From a virus: 64,000 bases of DNA. The position numbers were made by a program, and so were the translations under genes. Under the pieces are notes generated by a model. The model was given only the letters and a program-made list of their open reading frames with translations, did not search any database and had not been told where the DNA came from. The stretch covers positions 62,001 through 126,000 of IMG/VR virus record IMGVR_UViG_3300029258_005166; one strand, 5' to 3'. Positions 39,252-48,652 of the stretch are shown piece after piece. The first letter of the stretch is position 1. Every line of letters begins with the position of its first letter.

Positions 39252-42200
39252 TCTTCCTCGCTGTAATCTACATCTTCAGCGTCTTGCTGTTGACTGTAGT
39301 TTTGAATTTCAAGATCAAATCGTTTGATGTCTGCCGTTTCTACTTCTGGCAATGGTGAAGCACCACCACCCGCACCGGCTTCTGAACCTGGAGGTGTCCC
39401 TTCTACCCCCGGTTCACCTGGAGGTGCTTCTTCTGCTCCTGGTTCGCCGCCACCCAACATCGGGCTAGGTCCACCAGCTTCCGTTCCCATTTCTTGTTCA
39501 CCGGATGGGGCTCCTGGTACACCGACGCCCATAAGCTGTGGATTCTGTCCGATGATTTGCAGTTTCAGTTCTTGTAGTTTCTGGATGGTATTGCGGGCGA
39601 TGATCTGTTGAACCTCATCTTCCGGCATGTTCATAAAGCGTGTCAGAAGATCATAGTCGGCCATTATCATCGAACCTTTCAAGCTAGTAATGAAGTTCAA
39701 TCGGGCTTGCAAAACTTCACTTCTACTCATTTCCCTCCAATCCGAGGGAGGAGTCATCCTAATCTCAAGATCTTGGTAGGATTCCTCAGGATATCCCCTG
39801 AGTTCCAGATGCCGTTCACAAACTTCGATAATACCATCCACATAATGAGCCTGGATTCTTTCGATCATACGAGCGAATCGCACGTCTTGGGCCGAAAGAG
39901 AAATCCTTGTTTGTTGGGGATCGCTGTTGTTAAAATAATTCTGTGGAAAGTTTAAAGCGGTGAAAAGCTTGTTTCTGAAGTAGAGAGCATCGTCAATTTC
40001 ACCAAGATTTTGGGCACCTTGGAGGGTGTCGATTCTCGTATTAGAATTGGGTCGAATCGGTAGCCAGTAATCTTCATCGGCTGCTGGAGCATGCCATCTT
40101 TCTTCAACGACATTGGCCCCTTGACCACCGCCTCTTGTTCTGGCGACTTTCTTTTTACGGAATTGATCTTTCATCTTTTCGATGAAAGCTTCTGCTTTAA
40201 ATGGCGGAAGTTTTCCAACATCAATGTAGAAAATTCTTCTTTCTGGGGCTCGGGTATTGTGAACCGGAATCCCATTGGCTATGAAGTTGTGTTCTTTATT
40301 GTCTACTGTAATATCGTAGACCTCTTCCCTGCCTGCATGTTCGACACTTTCTAGAGTTTCATATTCACCAAGCGGCTTTTTTGAAATATAGACAGCCCAG
40401 GCTTTTGTTGGAGGCATCGTCCTTCCAGGTTCAATTTCGTGTCCTCCATCTCGCTCGCGATATCGTATGTGCCCGCTCGCCAAACCGGCAGAATGCCAAA
40501 GTTCCTTGATGTCTTCTATAAGTTGCTTATTGGCCATTTCGAACTCGGCAGTCCATAAACCCGAAGGCAAGATCTTAATGGCCGCATCCGCATCTGCAAG
40601 ACCTTCTAGAAAAGCTATTCTGATATGTTTCGGAGCCGAGAATACCCATTCGGGGATTCTTTTTGCATAAGTGCCGGGAATATACCCCATCTTTTTAAGG
40701 ATTCTGGACCCCACAACAGAATGAACACAGAAATTACCGAGTCCCTCTGTTTTGCGTTTTCTGCGTTCTTGATTGAAACCAACTTTGCCAAAGTATCTTT
40801 TAAGTAATTTGGCATATCTAGAGTTAACTTCGTGATCGGAACCGGCAGAAAACGCAATGGCATATTCGTTTTTCCTCACACTCCCGTCGCCTATAAGGAA
40901 TCCGAACAATCTTGCAAAATCGTTGTCTACAAAATCTGGCAATTTGATTTTTTCTGGTTTAATTTCACCCTTATTCTGAACTTTAAGATTTTCAGGGTTT
41001 AGACCGAAAACATCGCAAACTTCAGTGGCTTGGTCATAAGGCAACGCTTTTCCTTCGCTATAAAGAAATTGTTTGGTTCTGCCGGGGGTGCTTTGACACA
41101 GTCTCATCAATTCGCTTTTATTTTGATATTTTTTCTCGCGAAACAGTTTTCTCTGCCCCCGACTGAGTTTAGCCCATTTTTCTCCGACAATTCTTGGAAT
41201 CGCTACTGGCTTATTGCTCTCTCTCGTTACATTGATTAGTTGGTCTCGGCCCGGAATCAAATCTTGCACATCAACGTATTGAATGATTCCGTTTCGGCTC
41301 ACCAATACAGGATGGGTTCCCGTGGCCCGAAGGTCATTGTGTTTAGATTTTATTCGATAGACATCCTTTTCCCCATTGTTGATAACGGCTCTCACGCGAG
41401 ATCTTACTGTTCTGTCTTGCTCTTTGGTGAAGGTTATGTCGCCAATACGGATATCCTTAATGTACTTCCATCCTTCATCGACTCGGATTCTAGCATCACC
41501 AGTCAAACAGAGTCGGTAGACTACCATTGCATCTTCCATCAGCCTTAATTGATGGGCGGGCCCGCGAGCAGGCTCGATCAAAGATTGTCCATATGGATAA
41601 AATGCTTTGCGATCATCTCCAATTCGGAAATGAACGATTTGTTTTGGAGCAAAGCGAATGGCGGTGGATTGTTGTAGATCCGCCTCCGTTGCTTTTGTTA
41701 CTTCGTTTCGTGTAAGGGCTTGATAGTCGGGACCATCTTTACCTTGCTGAAACTCAACCAAGCGACACTTGGTAGTTTCGATTCGGTACATGCTATCCGG
41801 TGGTAGTTCCTGTACACCAAGGATTCCGTCCTTTGGATTCTCTGGGTTGGTCAGAAGTTCATAGAAACCATCACCAAAGATACACAATCTTTTCAGGTAA
41901 TTCCATGATCTTCGGTCAAGATTGAGCATTCTTCTACTGAACAAAAGCCACTCTAGTTCCTTCTTGATTTCCTGGCTTTTGCACTTAAGTTCGAATACAT
42001 GGCCATTGTCCCCAATCTGGCAGTTATGAACGATCCCGGCACTATCGGTACAAAAATTCTCATGATCTTTGACCGAAAGGTCATAAACATTAACTTCGTC
42101 ATGTCGTTCGATATTGACTATTCGTTTGAAATCATGTTTACGACTTAATTCCCGATATTCGGCCATCGTAAAGCCAGCCTCTTCAATCCATTTTTTGAAT

Positions 42201-43030
42201 CGATCCCATTTGATGCCCGTGACTCTTTCGACTTCGGTAGTTGTTGCTCCATCTTCAAGCAATCGGGCAGCCATATTGACACGACTTTGTCGTTTGGTAA
42301 CCTCTCCAGTTCGCCATTCATCTATGAACTGTCTTTCGCCTTTCCATCCGTCTTTGTAGGTGAAAATTCTTGGGAATACGTTTTTGGTTAACTTGTTAAC
42401 GATGCGATTGGCATCCATTTTGTAAAATGCCTTCATCTCATCGTACATCTCGATGCCTCCCATCTCGATCCAGGTTCCATCCATTCGCAGAACTCGGTGG
42501 TCATCGGTAGCTATAAGTTGTGTGCCATCATGAAAGGTCACGCGAATTGTTTTGGCTTTTTTTACGAATCGAGGTTCATAAGCCCAGGCAAGAGTGTAAT
42601 CGTCTTTGTCAAAATCCCAGGCATATACTAGGAATGGTTTTGGATTCTTTTTCCATTCCCTAGCCAGTTTTGCAATTTTTACATAGCCATCCCAAACGGT
42701 TGCCACTTTGGTATTAGCCCCCACACAAGCCTCTTCGGCAATTACGGTCATTGCCATTTCGATTTCAGCCAGATTTCGTAGACGCTCGTATTCTTTGTAT
42801 CGAGCCAATCGGTTGGTGACGGTAGATAGGTCAATAAAATCATTACTATCGTGAAGTCGGATGCTGCCACGGGGGCCACCACCCCAAGCTTCGCCTCGCA
42901 AATCGGGGATCGCCTCAGGCATACCGATACCGGCACCACTTGGTTTACCCTTGGTTATGTTCCTTTGCTTTTCCAGGGGACCTTGTTCAAAGTTGTAGGT
43001 CCAAAGTTTATAAAAATCCCACCACGGCAT
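39248..43030 (-). CDS. Portal protein (T4 gp20-like) interrupted by two inteins
   Basis: 1260 aa precursor. Extein 1 (1-101) has the gp20 start TNRLARYKEYERLRNLAEIE. Intein 1 occupies 102-336 and intein 2 occupies 508-925. The middle extein (337-507) ends with LRLMEDAMVVYRL and the last extein resumes TRAPERRIFYIDVGKLP, which together rebuild the most conserved gp20 segment. After splicing the protein would have 607 residues, with a Gly/Pro/Glu-rich C-terminal tail (1115-1230). It forms the ring at the head vertex through which DNA enters and leaves. A gataaata box and gagagg lie upstream. Confidence 0.95.
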   Translation of the reverse strand: MPWWDFYKLWTYNFEQGPLEKQRNITKGKPSGAGIGMPEAIPDLRGEAWGGGPRGSIRLHDSNDFIDLSTVTNRLARYKEYERLRNLAEIEMAMTVIAEEACVGANTKVATVWDGYVKIAKLAREWKKNPKPFLVYAWDFDKDDYTLAWAYEPRFVKKAKTIRVTFHDGTQLIATDDHRVLRMDGTWIEMGGIEMYDEMKAFYKMDANRIVNKLTKNVFPRIFTYKDGWKGERQFIDEWRTGEVTKRQSRVNMAARLLEDGATTTEVERVTGIKWDRFKKWIEEAGFTMAEYRELSRKHDFKRIVNIERHDEVNVYDLSVKDHENFCTDSAGIVHNCQIGDNGHVFELKCKSQEIKKELEWLLFSRRMLNLDRRSWNYLKRLCIFGDGFYELLTNPENPKDGILGVQELPPDSMYRIETTKCRLVEFQQGKDGPDYQALTRNEVTKATEADLQQSTAIRFAPKQIVHFRIGDDRKAFYPYGQSLIEPARGPAHQLRLMEDAMVVYRLCLTGDARIRVDEGWKYIKDIRIGDITFTKEQDRTVRSRVRAVINNGEKDVYRIKSKHNDLRATGTHPVLVSRNGIIQYVDVQDLIPGRDQLINVTRESNKPVAIPRIVGEKWAKLSRGQRKLFREKKYQNKSELMRLCQSTPGRTKQFLYSEGKALPYDQATEVCDVFGLNPENLKVQNKGEIKPEKIKLPDFVDNDFARLFGFLIGDGSVRKNEYAIAFSAGSDHEVNSRYAKLLKRYFGKVGFNQERRKRKTEGLGNFCVHSVVGSRILKKMGYIPGTYAKRIPEWVFSAPKHIRIAFLEGLADADAAIKILPSGLWTAEFEMANKQLIEDIKELWHSAGLASGHIRYRERDGGHEIEPGRTMPPTKAWAVYISKKPLGEYETLESVEHAGREEVYDITVDNKEHNFIANGIPVHNTRAPERRIFYIDVGKLPPFKAEAFIEKMKDQFRKKKVARTRGGGQGANVVEERWHAPAADEDYWLPIRPNSNTRIDTLQGAQNLGEIDDALYFRNKLFTALNFPQNYFNNSDPQQTRISLSAQDVRFARMIERIQAHYVDGIIEVCERHLELRGYPEESYQDLEIRMTPPSDWREMSRSEVLQARLNFITSLKGSMIMADYDLLTRFMNMPEDEVQQIIARNTIQKLQELKLQIIGQNPQLMGVGVPGAPSGEQEMGTEAGGPSPMLGGGEPGAEEAPPGEPGVEGTPPGSEAGAGGGASPLPEVETADIKRFDLEIQNYSQQQDAEDVDYSEEE
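40256..41509 (-). mobile_element. Intein 2 in the portal, with LAGLIDADG endonuclease
   Basis: 418 aa, residues 508-925 of the precursor. Starts CLTGDARIRVDEGWKYIKDI and ends FIANGIPVHN before Thr926. The N-terminal splicing block B is GTHPVLVS. Two endonuclease motifs are visible: LFGFLIGDGSV and FLEGLADADAA. Splicing should use Cys, terminal His-Asn, and Thr+1. It sits in a highly conserved active part of the portal, the usual intein habit. Confidence 0.93.
42023..42727 (-). mobile_element. Intein 1 in the portal, without LAGLIDADG motifs
   Basis: 235 aa, residues 102-336. Starts CVGANTKVATVWDGYVKIAK and ends FCTDSAGIVHN before Cys337. Block B is IATDDHRVLRMDGTW. The insert between the splicing halves has no LAGLIDADG or HNH motif but a helix-turn-helix-like stretch (NMAARLLEDGATTTEVERVT). 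It therefore looks like a mini-intein with a remnant or unknown linker domain. Confidence 0.9.
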
Positions 43031-43089
43031 GTATTACCTCTCTTTTCTAGTTGCCGTATTTATCTACCGCCTACACTCTTATTTATTAC

Positions 43090-43692
43090 ATGAAGAATGT
43101 TGTTTTTATCATGAGCCACTTCGGGTCGGGATCGTTCGATCTTGTTCGAATGATGAACCGTAATCCCCGAATCACTATCGAAAATTCGGGAGCCAGATAT
43201 TACCATCCCGATGACCTGGAATGGCTTTTTTCGAAGGAGCATAAGCTCAAAAATGCGGCTGCAATCTATGGTGACCATATTCTCCTAAATGCTAATTTTG
43301 CGTGTGATGCATTGCTAAAAGCCTATAAATTCATCTATGTGATCCGTTCGGCCAAAATGGCTCTAAATCGGATCGTAACCCAAAGTAAGTTTTCAGAGAA
43401 AAACACTCTTTCGTATTACGCATTTCGTCTTACTCGCATCTCCGAAATGGCAAAAGCTACTCCCGGAGCCGTCCTTCTAACGTGGGAGGATTTGACAAGT
43501 GCCACGGGTCTGCCGCTTATAGAAGAGTATTTGGGGCTCAAGACACAATTAGAACCCACAATAGACGAATTTGTGCAAGACGAGACCCAAACACAGTGTA
43601 ATCTACCTTCAGAGCTAATTCAGCAGGGACAAGAAGCATATGAGCGATATTTGTACTATTTGAAGCAATTAGATCTCAGGTCTAATCTGTGA
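43090..43692 (+). CDS. Sulfotransferase-like protein
   Basis: 200 aa from the ATG at 43090. The N-terminus MKNVVFIMSHFGSGSFDLVR is a P-loop like that of sulfotransferases, but the usual Lys/Arg-Ser-Gly-Thr core is changed. KFIYVIRSAKMALNRI is in the place of the 3'-phosphate site. The fold is supported, the activity is uncertain. A ttatttattac stretch is right before the ATG, with no ribosome binding site. It is antisense-divergent from the portal gene and convergent with the next. Confidence 0.65.
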   Translation: MKNVVFIMSHFGSGSFDLVRMMNRNPRITIENSGARYYHPDDLEWLFSKEHKLKNAAAIYGDHILLNANFACDALLKAYKFIYVIRSAKMALNRIVTQSKFSEKNTLSYYAFRLTRISEMAKATPGAVLLTWEDLTSATGLPLIEEYLGLKTQLEPTIDEFVQDETQTQCNLPSELIQQGQEAYERYLYYLKQLDLRSNL

Positions 43693-44023
43693 GGATGTCC
43701 ATATCCGGTTCTTGGTCCTTGTTCTGGATTTCTCGGATTTTTTGTTCTTGCTCTCCAATCATCTTGTCGATATTGGCGATAACGTTGTCTCTCTGTTGTG
43801 GGTTAAGTGGTGGAGCCATCATCTGACTGCTTTGTAGATCGAACTCCCACTTTTGACGAGGGGTCATTTGTGATCCCCTCTTACATCTTCGGTTTTCAAC
43901 CTTGTCAATTTCGTTAATAGCCCGAAACATATGGTAACGAGCATCTCTTAACGCAAAATCTTCAGGTAGAAGCCGGATCGCCTCTTCGATTAGTTTCTTA
44001 GTTCTTTCAGTATTGTTTTTCAT
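43682..44023 (-). CDS. Small helical protein between terminase and portal
   Basis: 113 aa from the ATG at 44023; the longer form would include codons of the endonuclease end. Helical, charged (TKKLIEEAIRLLPEDFALRD, QRDNVIANIDKMIGEQEQKI). It lies where T4-like phages carry small tail or head-completion genes, but I cannot assign it. The homing endonuclease upstream was inserted between it and the terminase. Confidence 0.7.
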   Translation of the reverse strand: MKNNTERTKKLIEEAIRLLPEDFALRDARYHMFRAINEIDKVENRRCKRGSQMTPRQKWEFDLQSSQMMAPPLNPQQRDNVIANIDKMIGEQEQKIREIQNKDQEPDMDILTD

Positions 44024-44928
44024 ATTTCCCTTGAAACGTGTTTCCACGATCTTCCTTTAATGATATTGCCCGCATTGCCAACGGTGGTTCCCTTAATTTT
44101 GGCAATATTGCTTAAAAGCATCCCTTCTGTCCTTAATCTAATTATATCTCGTACATCTTCTTCTGTTAGCTTTGTCGCGTTGTTTTGACTGCCGCATTGA
44201 TTGCCATGGTATTTTCTTTTTGCTTGTTGGAAGCACATTTTGTCGGACGATTTGTTATTCGCGATCCATTGGTTTTTACACTTGTTGTTGCAAAACCTTT
44301 GTCGCTTTTCTTTTCTCACAAACATTTCATGGCATTGCTCGCACTGATGTTTCGGGGCCGGTAATCCTGGATAATCTTTGTTTAAGTCTATACCAAGTGC
44401 TTTAAGCTCTTTTCTTTGCAAAACAACTAGCGTTCCGGGATAATGTTCTTTGAATAGAGAGATTTTTCGTTGGCTTTCTTCGGTAAGCCAGCCTTTGATT
44501 TCGACATAGTGATTTTTTTCTATCCAAAAATCAGGCGTGTATGCTGATCCATTTGGCAATACAAATGTTTCGGGCTCATATTCCCATGTTATGCCTTGAT
44601 CGGTTAAAAAGTAAGCAAAGGCAACTTCCCAGCGGCTTCTCATAGAGACCGTAGTTCCATCAGGGCATTTGACCCAATATCTTTTCTTGCTTCTGGATTT
44701 CTTACCAAAATTGGGATGATTTGAACCCCGTTTAGATTCGCTAATTTTACGCCTATGGTCGGACGAGAATTTGTGTCCTTTTTTAAATCCCGGTTTACGA
44801 GTTCGGATTTTGTATTTGTTAATGTATTTGTTGATGGTGCTATAAGCACAATCTTTAATTTGGGCAATTTCTTGCATTGTTAATTTTTGTTTGGCATACA
44901 ATTCAATCAATTCTTGTTTCCCAATCAT
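44020..44928 (-). CDS. PD-(D/E)XK homing endonuclease inserted after the terminase gene
   Basis: 302 aa. The N-terminus is a helix-turn-helix (LTMQEIAQIKDCAYSTINKY). A NUMOD3-like block (FSSDHRRKISESKRGSNHPN) follows. The nuclease core at about 96-165 has RWEVAFAYFL, YTPDFWIEKNHYVEIKGW (Asp and ExK). A zinc cluster CEQCHEMF / FCNNKCKNQW and a final helix-turn-helix complete it. The core is related to that of the gene at 32434. It overlaps neither the terminase stop (44930) nor the next start by more than a few bases, so it is a precise insertion between head genes. Confidence 0.9.
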   Translation of the reverse strand: MIGKQELIELYAKQKLTMQEIAQIKDCAYSTINKYINKYKIRTRKPGFKKGHKFSSDHRRKISESKRGSNHPNFGKKSRSKKRYWVKCPDGTTVSMRSRWEVAFAYFLTDQGITWEYEPETFVLPNGSAYTPDFWIEKNHYVEIKGWLTEESQRKISLFKEHYPGTLVVLQRKELKALGIDLNKDYPGLPAPKHQCEQCHEMFVRKEKRQRFCNNKCKNQWIANNKSSDKMCFQQAKRKYHGNQCGSQNNATKLTEEDVRDIIRLRTEGMLLSNIAKIKGTTVGNAGNIIKGRSWKHVSREI

Positions 44929-44929
44929 A

Positions 44930-46822
44930 TCAACAATAATAGAGTAGACTACCAGCCAAAAACAACCAGTTTATCATCCAGCCGAACTCACGGAGTAATT
45001 TATCGTGTTTTCTCTTAATATTAAAAGTAACTGGAGCCAAAAGTTCATCTGAATCCGGGGCCAAAATAGGATCTTCAGATTCTATGGCAAGCCAATCCTT
45101 TTGACTGCCTTCTATGATCTCCTGCTGAATTTCCTTATACATTTCCGATTTAAAGATTTTAGTCATCTCTTCAGGGACATCGGCCCCAACCGGAATACCC
45201 TGCATTTGTTCATCTCGCACACGTAATGCAAAACAGGAAGCCATAATGGCATCGTCATGCTTGCCCTTTGTTGCCTCGGCCTTTTTCTTTTGAGGATTGT
45301 AGACAAAAGTTTTTAATTCATGAACGAATCTTTGGCTGTTGATTCTGGCCGTGTTGTTGTGTAGTCGTTGTTGTAGAGCCTCCAAATACAGAGAGCGATT
45401 CGTTACTTGAATCTTGATTCCAGGGGTATTGACAACAACTTTTTTGGTTTCATAGTGAAGGTTTTCGTAGGCCAAATCGTTTTGAAGCATGCTTACTATC
45501 GCTCCACCGTAAGAATTGTTTTCTACAACGACTAAAGCAGTATTATAGAATTGCCCAAGCTGATGAATAATTTGAGCGTAGATGTATGGTGGCACAAGAT
45601 TACTGTAAAATTCAGCAACTTGCTCCAAGGTAGATATATCGAATACCTCAAAACATTGGTTGTCGTCGCCTTTGCCCTCCGAAGAATCCACTCCTATTAT
45701 GTATTCCTGGCCGTCTTGAGGCTCTTTCCAAATCCAAAGGGCTCCATCTGGCCATTTTTGCTTTTTGGCATCTCTGTTTGTCCATTTTTCAAAAGCGGTT
45801 CTAATTGGAGGGCTGGCTTTAGTATATCTGTTTAGTTGACCAATGATGTGGGGTGATATAAAAGTCTCTCCAGATCCGAGGAAGTCGCGAAGAATCTCTT
45901 GCTGCCACTTTTTCTCGCCAAGGTTTGCTTTTGTAATATCAGCCCATTCTGGATTGGCATAGACCGGATGTTCCCAATAATCAATGTCGATTACATTGAA
46001 AAAGTTTTCGTTCGCTTGGGCACCATGATACATTTCCTCATACCAGTTACCTAAGCCATTGACTGTGGAAACAACATTGATTTTTCCCCCCGTAGCGACA
46101 ACTGGATACATAGCCTTCCAGTGATCGTTCATGCCCGGAATGAAGGCGGCCTCATCAATGATAATTAAACTAGCTGATTTACCACGGGCAGCTTCCGGTG
46201 TGTAAAAGCAAATTTTAGAGCCGAGATCATGGAATTGTTTTTCGTGTTTGCTAATGTCAGCCTTTTCACGGTCATACATCCAAGTTGGGAAATTATCCAT
46301 CGCTTTCTTTGCGATATCCCCGGCTGCCAGAGCTTCGCGGTCTGTTTTTGACAGAACGTAGATTTGTTGATCTTTCCTAAACATCGCTTGCCATAGCCCA
46401 TAGAGTACCGCAACGGTAGTCAAACCCCCCTGTCGGAACTTGGAGACCATATTGTATTTGTGATTTCGATAGCAATCGATCACTCGCCGCTGATATTTGT
46501 AAAGCACGAATGGAATTGTTCCGTGTACCGGATGCAGAATTTTGACGTACCGGTGACAGAAGTAGTAGAAGCTTTGCATTATTTTCATCACTTCTTCGAC
46601 TTGTTTCTCGGGCGAGAAGTAATTTTGGTCGTCTGTTGTTTCGCCTATTGGTATTTCCAATTCATATTGGTCTAATTCGTAGTAGTTCGAATAGACCTTT
46701 TTCCACTCCCGATGTTTGACTAGTTCTTTTACGGAATCAAACTGGACATAGAAGTCCTCGAAATTCTGGGTTGGGTAAATCAGATCAACAGGCCTTTTGG
46801 GCAAAGACTGAAATTCATCCAT
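44930..46822 (-). CDS. Terminase large subunit (T4 gp17-like)
   Basis: 630 aa. ATPase motifs: Walker A region MVSKFRQGGLTTVAVLYGL and Walker B SLIIIDEAAFIPG, then VVSTVNGLGNWYEE as the coupling motif. Nuclease domain: IIGVDSSEGKGDDNQ, VVVENNSYGGAIV and KGKHDDAIMASCFAL with its acidic residues. It translocates DNA into the prohead through the portal and cuts headfuls. The C-terminal end (WMINWLFLAGSLLYYC) is hydrophobic and unusual, perhaps altered by the endonuclease insertion next to it. A tatataaatg box and aggag precede the gene. Confidence 0.95.
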   Translation of the reverse strand: MDEFQSLPKRPVDLIYPTQNFEDFYVQFDSVKELVKHREWKKVYSNYYELDQYELEIPIGETTDDQNYFSPEKQVEEVMKIMQSFYYFCHRYVKILHPVHGTIPFVLYKYQRRVIDCYRNHKYNMVSKFRQGGLTTVAVLYGLWQAMFRKDQQIYVLSKTDREALAAGDIAKKAMDNFPTWMYDREKADISKHEKQFHDLGSKICFYTPEAARGKSASLIIIDEAAFIPGMNDHWKAMYPVVATGGKINVVSTVNGLGNWYEEMYHGAQANENFFNVIDIDYWEHPVYANPEWADITKANLGEKKWQQEILRDFLGSGETFISPHIIGQLNRYTKASPPIRTAFEKWTNRDAKKQKWPDGALWIWKEPQDGQEYIIGVDSSEGKGDDNQCFEVFDISTLEQVAEFYSNLVPPYIYAQIIHQLGQFYNTALVVVENNSYGGAIVSMLQNDLAYENLHYETKKVVVNTPGIKIQVTNRSLYLEALQQRLHNNTARINSQRFVHELKTFVYNPQKKKAEATKGKHDDAIMASCFALRVRDEQMQGIPVGADVPEEMTKIFKSEMYKEIQQEIIEGSQKDWLAIESEDPILAPDSDELLAPVTFNIKRKHDKLLREFGWMINWLFLAGSLLYYC

Positions 46823-46872
46823 ATTTTCTCCTTCTAGTTGCTCATTTATATAGGAATCAAAAAGAGGGAATT

Positions 46873-47127
46873 ATGCCGAAGAACTCTGAAAACCCATCTA
46901 AAACCAAAAAATTCTTCATTGGTCCCATCGTTGGTACTACTGGTTTTTTAGCTCTTACCTTGCAAGCCATTTGGTATGCATTGGTTTCTTTTTTCACTGG
47001 CCAATGGATCAAGAGACAACAGCGGGGGCAAAAGAAAGAACAGCCACAAGAGCAAAAAAAAGAAGAAAAAGAAGAAATGGATAATGGTTGGGTTGATCCG
47101 TTGAAATCAAGAAAGAGAAAATCATGA
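46873..47127 (+). CDS. Small single-pass membrane protein
   Basis: 84 aa from the ATG at 46873, supported by agaggg upstream. One membrane segment (IVGTTGFLALTLQAIWYALV), then a Gln/Lys/Glu-rich tail (EQPQEQKKEEKEEM). Its stop overlaps the start of the peptidase gene by 4 bases, so the two are coupled. It may be a partner or holin-like membrane protein, but no family is recognised. Confidence 0.72.
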   Translation: MPKNSENPSKTKKFFIGPIVGTTGFLALTLQAIWYALVSFFTGQWIKRQQRGQKKEQPQEQKKEEKEEMDNGWVDPLKSRKRKS

Positions 47128-48272
47128 AAAACAATCAAACAACGACGATCTTGATCGTCCTGACAGCTTTATTGGCAGTCACCTTTGTGGTGCTTCATAC
47201 GAAGGTTTCAAACCGAGTAGAATCAACACCTCCACCAAACGAGGGAATGCCCTATACAACACCTCCACCGATTGAACCAAATTACACATTAGAGGATGCT
47301 GTCAATTCAATCACACAAGATGAATGTAAAGAACATCTCTACAAACTAGCCGACAACGCATGGGAAGGCAGGATGTCGGGGAAGAGAGGAAATGTCCTGG
47401 CGGCTGCCTATATTAAGGAACAATTTGAAAAGGCTGGACTTAAAACCGAATATCAGAAATTCGGAATTTCTAGGATGAATCCAGGCCCCAAGAATGAAAC
47501 TGGTGATGACTTTACCCAAAACATTTATGGCTGGATTGAAGGAAGCGATCCTGAACTTAAAAATGAAATTGTGGTTATCGGAGCCCATATGGATCATATC
47601 GGCTATGGACCCAAAATGTCTCGCACCCCTCAACGTAGGGAGATCCACCCCGGTGCAGATGACAATGCATCGGGCACCGTTGCTTTGATAGAAATGGCAA
47701 AAGCTTTTGCTATGTTAAAACCAAAACGAACTGTCGTTCTTCAAGCATACAGTGCTGAAGAAATGGGCCTGATTGGAAGCCGATTCTATTGCGACAATCC
47801 AACCTTTCCTAAACATGATCCCGATATAAAGAAACACATCTTTATGCTCAACATGGATATGATCGGACACCTGGGTAGCAGGACAGTCTTTGCCGTTTCG
47901 TTTCGTGATGGCGAAAGCTCTGTCGATGTTCAACGTTATATCGCAGAACTCAATGAAAAATATGCCTTCGGCAGAAGAATCACCAGTACGCGAGGAAGTG
48001 GCTCAGATCACGTTAGTTTCTACAACAAGAGGATTCCCGTTGCCTTTCTGCATACAGGATTAACAAACACATATCACACTCCAAGCGATACCGCCGACAC
48101 AATTGATTGCTATGGAATGCATAAGGTCGCCCAATACGGCTTTGAATTGGCATGGAAAATCGCAAACAAGGATAAGGCTCCAGCCTTTAATCACGCAAAA
48201 TTCAAAGAACTAGAATATACTCATGACCATGGACACATGCTCTTCCATGGTTATCATAAGGAGGCCAAATGA
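47124..48272 (+). CDS. M28-family zinc aminopeptidase, membrane-anchored and exported
   Basis: 382 aa. Residues 6-25 are a signal anchor (TTILIVLTALLAVTFVVLHT) followed by a Pro-rich linker. The peptidase domain has the two-zinc ligands: GAHMDHIGYGP, GADDNASGTVA, YSAEEMGLIGS, LNMDMIGHL and YHTPSDTADTID. Known: M28 enzymes release N-terminal residues from peptides. Inferred: acts in the periplasm or on cell-surface peptides during infection. Rare in phages. Confidence 0.93.
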   Translation: MKNNQTTTILIVLTALLAVTFVVLHTKVSNRVESTPPPNEGMPYTTPPPIEPNYTLEDAVNSITQDECKEHLYKLADNAWEGRMSGKRGNVLAAAYIKEQFEKAGLKTEYQKFGISRMNPGPKNETGDDFTQNIYGWIEGSDPELKNEIVVIGAHMDHIGYGPKMSRTPQRREIHPGADDNASGTVALIEMAKAFAMLKPKRTVVLQAYSAEEMGLIGSRFYCDNPTFPKHDPDIKKHIFMLNMDMIGHLGSRTVFAVSFRDGESSVDVQRYIAELNEKYAFGRRITSTRGSGSDHVSFYNKRIPVAFLHTGLTNTYHTPSDTADTIDCYGMHKVAQYGFELAWKIANKDKAPAFNHAKFKELEYTHDHGHMLFHGYHKEAK

Positions 48273-48577
48273 CATTGAGTGAACTTATCAAAACAGATGA
48301 TTTGCACTGGTGCGAAGAAGACGGCAAATTTGTCCCTCTAAGCAGAAAGGAAATCAAACGACTTGTTTTAATTTGTGCTGTATGTGGAATCGAAGATGTT
48401 TCCTCTGTAACCCAAGTAATTAGATGGGCCGAAAAAACCAGAACTGCCGAGTTGATTTTCAAGGGTATTATGGAAAATCGGATCGGCTTTCGATTACTCG
48501 AAGACGATCCCGAACCTAGATTTTTCGCTTTGCCGCTTGAAACCATGGATGAAATTGACGAAATCGAAAAAATCTAG
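48269..48577 (+). CDS. Hypothetical protein coupled to the peptidase
   Basis: 102 aa, soluble, with three cysteines (DLHWCEEDGKF; LICAVCGIEDV). Overlaps the peptidase stop by 4 bases and has aaggagg upstream. Acidic C-terminus (DEIDEIEKI). No family recognised. Confidence 0.7.
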   Translation: MTLSELIKTDDLHWCEEDGKFVPLSRKEIKRLVLICAVCGIEDVSSVTQVIRWAEKTRTAELIFKGIMENRIGFRLLEDDPEPRFFALPLETMDEIDEIEKI

Positions 48578-48652
48578 CGAAATTAGTCTTGCAAATACCT
48601 AGACAGTCTGCTAAATTAGCCCTATCTGAAAAATCCCTATAAGGAGTTTGTG

